Shown here one piece after another: positions 47,657 to 56,400 of a DNA stretch of 64,000 nucleotides. The notes beneath the pieces were generated by a model. That model was not told where the DNA came from. It saw only the letters and a program-made list of their open reading frames with translations, and made no database searches. The stretch's first letter is position 1. Every line of letters begins with the position of its first letter. A program made the translations under genes and the position numbers. The DNA lies in NCBI GenBank assembly GCA_964450715.1, contig CAYVFC010000010.1, positions 32,281 to 96,280 of the forward strand. The letters run 5' to 3'. Origin of the DNA: CAYVFC01 sp964450715 (GTDB lineage Bacteria > Myxococcota_A > Polyangia > Polyangiales > JAFGIB01).

Positions 47657-49183
47657 TCAAAGACCGCTCAGATCGAACTGTTCAAGATGGTATTCCGGAT
47701 GGCCGGTCACGGTAATCTGACGCGAAAAGCGGACCGAGGCGCTGTCCAGCGCTGCCTTCTGCTCCCTCTGCAGCATATCGCAGACGGCGGGATGCGCGTG
47801 TACGACGATCTTATACCCGGGTAGCGACTCCTTTTCCCGGCCGATCTGGCGGATGATCTCCTGGCAAACGGTGATCTTCGACTGCAGCAGCCCGGTGCCG
47901 TCGCAGTAGAAACAGGGCTCGTAAAGCATTCGGTTGAGCGACTCGCGGGTGCGCTTGCGAGTCATCTCCACCAACCCGAGCTCGCTGATACGTACGGTCG
48001 TCGTGGTAGCCCTGTCGCGCTTCAACGCCTCGACCAGCGCGCGGTAAACCTTGTCCCGGTTGGACGGGCGCTCCATGTCGATGAAATCGATAACGATGAG
48101 CCCGCCGATATTGCGAAAACGCAGCTGGTAGGCGATTTCCCTGACCGCTTCCAGGTTGGTCTGGGAAATGGTCTCCTCCACGTCTTTTCCCTTGCCCGTG
48201 AACCTGCCTGTGTTTACGTCGATGGCCGTCAGCGCCTCCGCCTGATCGATGACCAGGTAGCCGCCCGAGGGCAGCGTCACCTTACGCGAGAGCGCGCGCG
48301 ATATCTCGTCCTCGATGCCGTACGCGTCGAATACCGGCTCGCCTTTTTCGTACAGCTCGATATCCCCCAGCCGTTCGGGGAGAAAGGTAGCGATGAAGGT
48401 GCTCAGGCGCTGGTGCTCCTCGGGCGAATCGATCACTATTTTCTCCACTTCCTCGGTAAAGTTGTCGCGCGCCGCGCGGAGAATGATGTCCAGATCCTCG
48501 TAAAGGATGGCGGGAATCGACTTGACCTTGTCGCGTCGCTTGACGATCTCCTCCCATTGCTTGCAGAGATAGCCTACGTCCGTCTTCAACTGCTTCTTGG
48601 TCAAACCGGATGCTACGGTGCGTACGATGAACCCTCCCTGCGGGGGTTTGAGATCTTCTATGGCCTGCCGCAACCGTCTGCGCTCCTTTTCACTACCGAT
48701 GCGCTTGGAGATACCGATGTACTCGACCGTCGGGAGATAGACCGCGTAACGACCGGGGAGCGATATGTGGCTGGTAACCCGGGCGCCCTTGGTGCCGATC
48801 GGTCCCTTGGACACCTGAACCATCAGCGTCTGATTTTCCTTCAACACCTCGTGGATGGGCGTACTGCGCGACACCTTACGCATGACGGATACGCGATGAT
48901 CGTCTTCCTGCCTGTCGCCGTTTTCGTTGGCGAGCAGTTCGTCGATATCGCCTTGGGCCACCACGTCTTCAACATGCAGGAAGGCCGCGCGATCGAGTCC
49001 GACATCGATGAAAGCGGCTTGCATCCCGGCCAGCACGCGGGTGACTTTGCCCAGATAGATGTTGCCCACCGAGCTGCGATCCTGTTTGCGCTCTATGAAG
49101 AGCTCTGTAAGCACGCCGGCTTCTATCAGTGCGACGCGCGTCTCGCCGATATCGACGTTGATTACGAGAGTGCTTTGGGCCAT
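47657..49183 (-). CDS. rng: Ribonuclease G/E family endoribonuclease
   Basis: 508 residues. The S1 domain (IYLGKVTRVLAGMQAAFIDVGLDRAAFLHVEDV) is followed by the RNase H-like and DNase I-like catalytic parts with DVNTGRFTGKG (Mg-binding) and IDFIDM, then the zinc-link CFYCDGTG. Length and lack of a long disordered C-terminus favour RNase G over RNase E. It processes rRNA and degrades mRNA. Coupled to a PilZ gene. Confidence 0.92.
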   Translation of the reverse strand: MAQSTLVINVDIGETRVALIEAGVLTELFIERKQDRSSVGNIYLGKVTRVLAGMQAAFIDVGLDRAAFLHVEDVVAQGDIDELLANENGDRQEDDHRVSVMRKVSRSTPIHEVLKENQTLMVQVSKGPIGTKGARVTSHISLPGRYAVYLPTVEYIGISKRIGSEKERRRLRQAIEDLKPPQGGFIVRTVASGLTKKQLKTDVGYLCKQWEEIVKRRDKVKSIPAILYEDLDIILRAARDNFTEEVEKIVIDSPEEHQRLSTFIATFLPERLGDIELYEKGEPVFDAYGIEDEISRALSRKVTLPSGGYLVIDQAEALTAIDVNTGRFTGKGKDVEETISQTNLEAVREIAYQLRFRNIGGLIVIDFIDMERPSNRDKVYRALVEALKRDRATTTTVRISELGLVEMTRKRTRESLNRMLYEPCFYCDGTGLLQSKITVCQEIIRQIGREKESLPGYKIVVHAHPAVCDMLQREQKAALDSASVRFSRQITVTGHPEYHLEQFDLSGL

Positions 49184-49317
49184 GTGAACGCGACCATTTA
49201 GGCAGCGGCCACCTGCCGCGCCTCAACGGGTTCGACGCGACAGCTGCTGCCTGGAATCGGGCGGTGAAATGTAACAGAGGCGAACGCCGGTCGAAAGCTC
49301 GGCGCCCGCGCGTGCGA

Positions 49318-49827
49318 TTAGTTCGTGTTGAATATCTTTTCGATCTCGGCGCGGACCTTCTCCTCGTCCTTCCCCCGCGAGATCGCTATCTCTTTCACGA
49401 TCAACGCCCGTGCGGTTTCCAGCATGCGGCGTTCACCAAACGAGAGGGATTTTTCCGCCTGTAGTCGATAGAGGTCCCGCATCACCTCGGCCACATCGAA
49501 TACAGAACCGGTCTTGATCTTATCCATGAAACCGCGGTAGCGCCGGTTCCAGGTCTGGTTGTCGAAGGTGATGGTCTGCTCCTTGAGGATCACGAAAATC
49601 TCTCGGATCTCCGACTCGCTGATGGGCGGCCGAAGACCTACGTTCTTGGCGTTCTTGATCGGCACCATGATTTTGCGGTCGGTGCCCAGAATCCGGAGGA
49701 TGTAGAACTTCTGACGGGTCCCCGCGATATCCTTGTCTTCGATCGAGATGACTTCCGCAACCCCCTGAGCCGGATACACGGCCTTGTCGCCGACCTTAAA
49801 TTCCTGCTTCTGTGCTCGGGCCTGCAT
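49318..49827 (-). CDS. cdnL: CarD-family transcriptional regulator CdnL
   Basis: 169 residues, close to Myxococcus CdnL. The N-terminal RNA-polymerase interacting domain reads EFKVGDKAVYPAQGVAEV and KFYILRILGTDRKIMVPIKNA; the C-terminal helical DNA-binding part includes TWNRRYRGFMDKIKTGSVFDVAEVMRDL. CdnL stabilises open complexes at rRNA promoters. AAGGGAG sits 8 bp before the ATG at 49827, which I prefer to the upstream ATG at 49926. Confidence 0.93.
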   Translation of the reverse strand: MQARAQKQEFKVGDKAVYPAQGVAEVISIEDKDIAGTRQKFYILRILGTDRKIMVPIKNAKNVGLRPPISESEIREIFVILKEQTITFDNQTWNRRYRGFMDKIKTGSVFDVAEVMRDLYRLQAEKSLSFGERRMLETARALIVKEIAISRGKDEEKVRAEIEKIFNTN

Positions 49828-50011
49828 TTTGGGCTCCCTTTTCAATTGTCTATCCAGCGTCGCACCGTTCGATGGTTCCGGCGCTCTCTTGCCTTCTTGC
49901 ATGTGAAAGTCGCGCCGCTTCGCCAAAGAGACTACCTCCTAGTGACCATCGCAGAACAAGCGGCGGACAGAAAAACGGCGGTGTTTAGTCTACCCAGATC
50001 CCTATTTGGAG

Positions 50012-50929
50012 TCAATCGCGGTCTGCAAACGCCTCCACCGTCAATGCGACGCGGATCCCGCCGGTTGAGACTCGAAAGAGTCCGGGGCCTGCGATTTTGA
50101 GCACCTCGTGTAAAATTATAACGCCAGGTACGATCACGTCCTCGCGGCCCTTTTGTAGCCCTTTCAGGCTATTTCGCTCCTCCAACGACATCCCGGCCAA
50201 GCGAGCGAGCAAGCCTTGGAGCTCTGCCTCGCTCACTAGGCGACCGTGAATCCGGGCCGGATCATAGATGTCGAGTCCATCCAGAACCGCCGCCGCGGTA
50301 GTGGCTGTACCGCCCACGGCTACCAACGACCCGCCGATCGCGATGCCGCTCTGCCCGAGCTCGGCCGCCGCTGCGCTCGTCATCACCGCCAGCTGCTCGG
50401 CAGCAGCCGGCGCGCCGGGCGTATATCGCTCCAGAAGCCTGACCGCCCCCAGCCGAATGCTCGCGGTTTCCTCCAGGCGATCGGCGGTTCCTCGGGTGAC
50501 CTCGGTGCTTCCACCGCCCACGTCGACGACCGTGATTTCCGTCGCGTCGAGATTCAGGCCGAGCAGAGCCCCACGGTGGGCCAGCATGGCTTCCCGCACA
50601 CCGCTGATAACCTCGACTTCGACGCCGAGTATCCGCCCGGCCGGCTCGAGCAGATCGGAGGCGTTGGCAGCCTCTCGAAGAGCGCTGGTTCCCACCGCCA
50701 CCGTCTTCGCCCGGACGCGGCGCGCCTCGGCAGCGAAGCGCCCCAAGGTCGCCAACGTCCGTTCGATCGCCTTGGGCGACAGAATCCCGCTACGCTCCAA
50801 CCCCTGCCCCAGGCGCGTGACCTCCGCCCGGTCGCTAACAATATCGAATCGATCAACGCCGGACGCGCGGGAGAGCAACATCAGAACCGAGTTGGTTCCG
50901 ATATCGATGGCCGCGACGTGGGTTGGCAC
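50012..50929 (-). CDS. Ppx/GppA exopolyphosphatase family protein
   Basis: 305 residues with the ASKHA fold: AAIDIGTNSVLML (phosphate 1), VAVGTSALREA, VVDVGGGSTEVT (phosphate 2) and AVGGTATTAAAVL. It is the short two-domain form. Splits polyphosphate or pppGpp. 17 bp after the OmpA-like lipoprotein gene on the same strand. Confidence 0.88.
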   Translation of the reverse strand: MPTHVAAIDIGTNSVLMLLSRASGVDRFDIVSDRAEVTRLGQGLERSGILSPKAIERTLATLGRFAAEARRVRAKTVAVGTSALREAANASDLLEPAGRILGVEVEVISGVREAMLAHRGALLGLNLDATEITVVDVGGGSTEVTRGTADRLEETASIRLGAVRLLERYTPGAPAAAEQLAVMTSAAAAELGQSGIAIGGSLVAVGGTATTAAAVLDGLDIYDPARIHGRLVSEAELQGLLARLAGMSLEERNSLKGLQKGREDVIVPGVIILHEVLKIAGPGLFRVSTGGIRVALTVEAFADRD

Positions 50930-50946
50930 GGGTCAGGAGCTGCGAG

Positions 50947-51729
50947 CTACTTCGTCCCCAGACTCTCCAGGGCCGTGAGATCGGGTAGCTCTTCCAGGTT
51001 CGGCATGAGCACGATCTCGATCCGTCGGTTCTGCGCCCGCTGTTCCGGGGTGTCGTTGGATGCGACCGGCTGGGTCTCGGCGTATCCCGCCGCGCTCAGC
51101 CGCTCCCGCGGCATTCCCTGTTCGGCCAGGAATCGCGTTACGTTTACCGCACGAGCAGTGGACAGCTCCCAGTTGGAAGGAAAACGCCTGCTGCGGATGG
51201 GGATGTTGTCGGTATGACCCGCGATCTGGAAGTTGCGACCCGGAATGGTCTTCAGCACCGCGGCCACCTCGGCCAGGGCGACCTCGCCGGCCTCCTTGAG
51301 GTTGGCCCGCCCCGAATCGAACAAGATGCTCTCCGCCAGCTCGACAACCATACGGCCACGTACGATCCGCACGCGCAGCTTTCCCGAGGCGATCATCTTC
51401 TGGAATCGCTCCAGCATGGACCGGAAGGTCTGCAAGCGCGCTTCAGCCCTGGCCTTGCGCTCCCGGAGCTCCTTGAGCGCCTGCTGTAGCTGCTCGACGC
51501 TGACGTTCTGTTCCTGCAGCTTGGCGTTCATGGCGGCGTTCTGGGCGCTCAGGTTCTGAAAGCGACGCATCAGGTCGGCGCTCTTGCGCTCGCAAGCCTC
51601 CATGGCTCGCGCCAGCTGATCGATACGCGACTGCTTGGCCTGCATCTCGGCCTCGGAGTAACCGCAGCCCCCGCCGAGCAGGATCAAGGTCGCCAAAGCT
51701 AGAAAAGATCTCGCAGCCATCGTCTTCAT
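50947..51729 (-). CDS. OmpA/MotB-family lipoprotein with coiled coil
   Basis: 260 residues. Lipoprotein signal LLGGGC (C22), then a long coiled coil (about 30-120), then a C-terminal OmpA-like domain with GHTDNIPI, NWELSTARAVNVTRFL and NRRIEIVL, the peptidoglycan-binding residues. Links the outer membrane to the cell wall. Probably starts at the ATG at 51729; 51720 is possible. Upstream of ppx. Confidence 0.88.
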   Translation of the reverse strand: MKTMAARSFLALATLILLGGGCGYSEAEMQAKQSRIDQLARAMEACERKSADLMRRFQNLSAQNAAMNAKLQEQNVSVEQLQQALKELRERKARAEARLQTFRSMLERFQKMIASGKLRVRIVRGRMVVELAESILFDSGRANLKEAGEVALAEVAAVLKTIPGRNFQIAGHTDNIPIRSRRFPSNWELSTARAVNVTRFLAEQGMPRERLSAAGYAETQPVASNDTPEQRAQNRRIEIVLMPNLEELPDLTALESLGTK

Positions 51730-51804
51730 GTCTTCCTTACGTCAATCGGTCGGGGAAGGGGGAACCGCTATGGGGCCTTCCGTATAGCGCATGAAGCCGC
51801 CCGG

Positions 51805-51985
51805 AATTAAGGGGACGGCCATAAAAAACTCAAAAAACGGCACTGCCCGCGACGACCCGGTTTCCCCGCTGCCTATCCCCGTCTCCGGGGTTGCCGGCTT
51901 CCGGAGCAAGCGCATTTTCCGAAACGGGAAGATCAGCGCGCACCGCAGTTTTTTGTCTCGATGGTTCCCGGTCTCCTACAATTAA
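51805..51985. repeat. Degenerate REP-like palindrome
   Basis: Left side AATTAAGGGGACGGCCAT, then CTCAAAAAACGGC; the right side (ending near 51985) gives AATTGTAGGAGACCGGGAAC and GACAAAAAACTGCGG on the other strand. Pairing is imperfect but extends across the arm. It starts like the pgeF-folC palindrome (TTAAGGGGACGG). The surrounding 51730-52172 holds no gene; its right part is AT-rich. Confidence 0.5.
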
Positions 51986-52172
51986 AAACGATGCGTTTCG
52001 ATGACAGCGAAAACAGGTCAACGTATCGCCAAGCGACCGCTCCTATCTTTTCATTTTATTTTCGGAGCTGGATCCAAATCATTTCCACGCAATTTCCGAT
52101 GGTTATGAGTGCGCGCCAGTACCGGGCAATCAAATAACCTTAACTTAAATATAATTTATACGGAAATTGGTC

Positions 52173-52202
52173 TTGACAGGTGGCATCACGTTACAATAGG
52201 TT
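52173..52202 (+). promoter_or_regulatory. Candidate promoter of the Lys/Ala microprotein
   Basis: TTGACA at 52173-52178 followed 18 bp later by TAGGTT at 52197-52202. TACAAT at 52192 is closer to consensus, but its 13-bp spacing is too short. The whole stretch is AT-rich compared with its surroundings. Confidence 0.5.
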
Positions 52203-52237
52203 ACCTTTATTGTACCGTCCATTACAGGAGGTTAACC

Positions 52238-52315
52238 ATGGCTGCTAAGAAAAAGGCTGCAAAGAAGAAGGCCGCTCCCAAGAAAAAGGCTGCTAAGAAA
52301 AAGGCCAAGAAGTAG
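52238..52315 (+). CDS. 25-residue Lys/Ala-rich histone-tail-like microprotein
   Basis: It reads MAAKKKAAKKKAAPKKKAAK and ends with five more residues, KKAKK: almost only Ala and Lys with one Pro, like the tail of bacterial histone H1-like or HU-extension proteins, but with no globular domain. Evidence that it is a real gene: a near-perfect Shine-Dalgarno (AGGAGG, 52226-52231, 6 bp before ATG), a TTGACA box upstream, and a strong terminator hairpin 16 bp after the stop. Probably binds nucleic acid. I know no assigned family for such a short stand-alone form. Confidence 0.7.
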   Translation: MAAKKKAAKKKAAPKKKAAKKKAKK

Positions 52316-52331
52316 GGAAGCGATTGCGATG

Positions 52332-52403
52332 AAAAAATGAGCGGGCGAGAGGCTCGGTCTTCGTAGATGGAGTCGAGCTTTCTCTGCCCTGCTCATTTTT
52401 TTT
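52332..52403 (+). terminator. Strong intrinsic terminator
   Basis: Arms AAAAAATGAGCGGGCGAGAG (from 52332) and CTCTGCCCTGCTCATTTTTT (from 52382) form a long stem with a few bulges, ending in a run of eight T. An inner stem GCTCG/CGAGC is possible in the loop. The A-run and T-run make it potentially bidirectional. Confidence 0.8.
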
Positions 52404-52512
52404 CGCTTTTTTCGAGCTTTGCTTAGCCGGAGCGCATTTCAAGAACTGCGACCGGCTAGAGAGCGGCACCTCGGTAGAGGCGACCTACCGCAGGGGGCGC
52501 TGCGGAAGGGGT

Positions 52513-53193
52513 TTAAGGCGTTGTTTTTGTTAGGTTTACGGCGCTGCGAAACGACGCTTCCGAATCAAAGGCGACGTAGGCCGTGCTAACGTTGGGACGC
52601 ACGAGCGAACCGGCGATCTCGGTCAACGCGGCGTCGGTGAAACGCCTTCGCGTACCCAGTGCGAGCAGTCGCGCGTAGAGCGTCTCTCCCCCAGGTAACG
52701 GTTCGGTAAGAGGATCGAACGCGCATACCAGGCCGAGCCTCTCCGCGAACGGATAGGCGGTCTCCGGTTCCCACAGACCGCTGGGCTCCCATACCCAGAT
52801 TCTGCCCTCCTGTCTCGGCAAACGATCGACGTAAGCGGCGAACAGATCGCGATCGCGGGTGGAGGTCGTGAGCTCGATGGGGGTCTGCATCACCACCGCG
52901 ACCGCCCCCAAGGCGTCCGCGGCTCGCAAGGTCCAATCGAGCCCTTGTTGGAGATCCGCGTCGATACGCAACGGGCCTTGCCGGGAAACGATCGCGCCGC
53001 GCGGCGCGTTCAGCGCGAACGCGAACCGCTCGGGCAACTGATAGCGCCAGCGTCGAAGTGTCGATGGCCGCGGCAAGGGGGGCTGTGGACGGATTTCCGC
53101 GAAAAGAAGCTGCTCCGCATACGCCGGTCCCGGCGGCTTGCTCAACACGCATCCTGCTATGAGATCGGTACCCACTACCCCCCTTGTTAGCAT
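52513..53193 (-). CDS. DUF72 family protein
   Basis: 226 residues resembling the YecE/DUF72 TIM-barrel family: GVVGTDLIAG at the start, then LRRWRYQLPERFAFALNAPRGAIV and a late RPNVSTAYVAFDS. The N-terminal part is shorter than usual and the conserved Trp/Tyr-rich C-terminal motif is weak, so it is a divergent member. Function unknown. The start at 53193 is chosen because residues before it do not fit the fold. Confidence 0.6.
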   Translation of the reverse strand: MLTRGVVGTDLIAGCVLSKPPGPAYAEQLLFAEIRPQPPLPRPSTLRRWRYQLPERFAFALNAPRGAIVSRQGPLRIDADLQQGLDWTLRAADALGAVAVVMQTPIELTTSTRDRDLFAAYVDRLPRQEGRIWVWEPSGLWEPETAYPFAERLGLVCAFDPLTEPLPGGETLYARLLALGTRRRFTDAALTEIAGSLVRPNVSTAYVAFDSEASFRSAVNLTKTTP

Positions 53194-53232
53194 TGAGAAT
53201 CCATTTCGAATACCCCTCTTGTCAGCACCGAA

Positions 53233-53323
53233 GAACCCTTTTCGAAAGCGCGTCATGCGTCGGCTTCCGCGAAGGGAATACGCTCGACGCGAGATACGAG
53301 AAACGCGCTTTCGAAAAGGGTTC
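53233..53323. repeat. Perfect 21-bp inverted repeat
   Basis: GAACCCTTTTCGAAAGCGCGT (53233-53253) and its exact complement (53303-53323), separated by 49 bp, in the divergent gap between the DUF72 and TPR-HEAT genes. It could be a stem-loop, an operator pair or a REP-like repeat. Confidence 0.8.
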
Positions 53324-53402
53324 CGGCAGCGCGTTCAGCGGAAGGAAGCTGCATCGCGCCGTGCAGAACACCCCCCGCACATTACGCGCTATAATTAACC
53401 CG

Positions 53403-56400
53403 ATGAGGCCGCTCACCGTCCTGACCTTCGTCATCTCGCTCGCCTTGGCGTCCCCCACCCTCGCCCAGGACGACTGGTCCCTGACCCGCCCCCGTCCGAC
53501 CTCGAAAAAACGGCCGGCGAACCGCAGCGCGCGCGCGCGCACGACGGTCGGACCGGCCGGCGACGCCGCGGTCGACAGAAGGGAGATCCTGATCGGCCGC
53601 TACACCGAATCTCTGCTCGCCGATCCCTTTCAGACCTCATCCTTCCAGCGGCTACTCGACCTGTACCGCGAACGCGACGGCACCATCGAGGCGCTACCGC
53701 GTCTGCTTAAGCAACGGATGCAGCAGCAGGGCGAGAGCTACGCGCAGCAGGCGCTGCTCGGCCACGCCTACCGGGCGCTCGACCGAGGCCCAGAAGCGCG
53801 CGCCGCGTATCGCAGGGCAGCCGAGCTGCGCCCCCTGGCGCCGGAACCGCTCGTATGCCTGGCGCGCATCGAGATACAATCATCAAACCCGACAGCGGCG
53901 TTGGCGCTATTGGACCAGGCGCTCGAGCGGAGCCGCCACTCGCGTCAACGGCGCGAGCTGGTCCAGCAGCTCGGCCTGCTCGCGCTCGACGCGGGAGATC
54001 TGCAGGCGGCCGCCCGCTTCCACGGCGAGCTCGCCCGGCTCTCCGGCGGCGGGGTTCAGGCGGCCACGGCCTATGCGCGCGCCCTATCCGAGCGCGGGCA
54101 CCACGCGGCGGCCGCCGAGCAGTACCGTGCGGTCCTGAACGAAGCGCGGGGTGATCCGCGGACGGTAGCGCCAATCCTGCTCGATCTCGGCCTCGCCGAG
54201 CTCGAAGCCGGGCAGGTCGACGGCGCGGTCGAAACGCTATCGCTCGCGCGCAAGCGCGCCCGACCCGACAGCGGCATCCTCTGGGAGATAGAGGAGGCGC
54301 TGTTGCGAGCTTGCCGGTCCAGCGGGCGACTCGAGCAGCTGGCGCAGAGCCTGAAGCGCGGCGGCAAGCGGAGCATCCCCGGGTCGTTCCGGCTACTGGG
54401 TAGGGCGCTCGACGAGCTAGGCGAAATCGAGGGGGCGGCCGATGCCTACCGCCGCGCGCTCCGTCGCCGACCTCGAGAGTTGGAGACGCGCGAACGCCTC
54501 ATCCGCCTGCTCTCGCGCGACGGCGATCTCGAAGGGGCGCTGCGCGAGCATCGAGAGATGGTGCGTATCGCTCCGCGAGAGCCGCGCTACCTCGTACGGC
54601 TGGCTAAACTCCTATCGGACACGGGCCAGCGTGCGCAAGCGCTTCAGCTGCTCGCCCGCGCCGGGCGGCGCTTCGCGCGCGATCCTCGGATTCAAGAAGC
54701 GCTTTACCAGCTGTATACGCGGTGGGAGGAGCACGAGCTGGCATTGCGGCAGCTCGAGGCGCTGTCTCGGATCGAGCCCGAGCAGACCGCGCATCTGGTG
54801 ATACTGGGCGAGCAACTGATGACCCTCGGACGACGCGAGGCAGCGCTAGCCGCCTGGCGTCGCATCCCGCGCGCTGCGCAAGAGCGCGCGCGAGGGCACG
54901 CGACCCTGGGCGGCCTCTTCCTGGATCACGGTCTCGAGCTCGAAGCGCTCGCCGAGTTCCGAGAAGCGGTCCGTCTGCGGGGTGACGACATCGCCTTCGT
55001 CCGGGGTCTGGGCGAGGTCCTCGAACGTCTGAACCTGACCGAGGAAGCGGTCGCGCAGTGGCGGCGCGTACTGGAGCTCGCGGGCACCGATCGGAACGTC
55101 CGCCGCCAGGCCAGAAGGCGTCTGGTGAGCATATGGGCGCGAAGTGGAAGGCTGCAACGACAACTGGCGGAATTCGAAGCGCGCTTTGTCCGCTACGCGC
55201 GCGCGGACCGAAACGCGGGCGCCCCGAGCGGCGGGAAAGCGGCGGACCCGGTCGGTGGCCGGACGCGAGCTCATCCCGCGCAAAACGACGAGCTTCGGGC
55301 GGTACTGCAAGCCGGACGGTTCATGGCCGAGGCGTACCTGTATCTCGCCGGACGCAGGCCGGGCTCGTCCTCGGGCTACCGGCGGCAGGCGGAAAGCGCT
55401 CTGCAACGGGTGGTCGCTCTCGACCCCACCGACGTGGAGAGCCTGCTCGGGCTGGAACGGCTGCGAACCGCGCGCGGCGATGAGAAGGGCGCGCTCGAGA
55501 TCCTGCACTTGCTCGCCAGAGCCGATCCGGCCAATGCCCGCAACTATTTTTCGCGGATGGCGCAAAGCGCGCTGACGCTGTACCGGGACGACGAAGCGGA
55601 ACGATACGCCGAAAGAGCTGTGCAACTCGACCGGGATAACGCCGAGGCCCAGAAGCATCTCGGTGATCTGCACCGAGCGCGTCAGGACATGCGGGCGGCC
55701 ATCGCGGGTTACCGACGGGCCATCGAGCTCGACCCCCGAGCGTTTCCCACCTACCTGAAGCTGGCGGAGGTTCACCTCTCGCTGGGAGAAAGCGAACCAG
55801 CCGACCGATTGCTGTTAGAGGTAATCCGTTCCTGCCCCGATGATGACCTGGTTGCGCGTGCCGCCCGGTCTTCCCTGCAAATACGGCTGGGAGAGGGAAG
55901 CGCCGAGCAGCTGGAAAGCGTCCTGCTGGCAGCGACACTGACCACACCTCAACGGCCGGTGCTCCGCCGCTTGCTGGTCGAGGTATACGGCGCTCTGGTC
56001 GACGGCCTACAGCGGCGGATGCAAGCGGGGGGATCCGAAGCGAACGAGGCGAAACAGGAGCTCGGGGCGGTGGCCAGACGCGCGCTGCGCCCGTTACTGG
56101 ACGCGCTCTGGGACCGCGAGCCCGAGCAGCGAAGCGGCGCGATCCGACTGCTCGGGGAGCTTTCCAACCCGAATGCGGCCGGACCGTTGCTGGCATTCGC
56201 CGAGCGCGACGGCGAGGTGGGAACTCGAAGGCGCGCACTCATCGCCGCCGGTCGCTCGGCGGATGAACGACACGTATCGCGTTTCGCAGCCCTCGCCCGC
56301 GGCGAGGAAGGATTGCTGGCCGGCGCGGCCGCCTGGGCGCTCTGCCGGCTGGGTGGTCCCGAAGCCCGGCAGACCATGCGCGAGCTGCTGCGAAGCCAGA

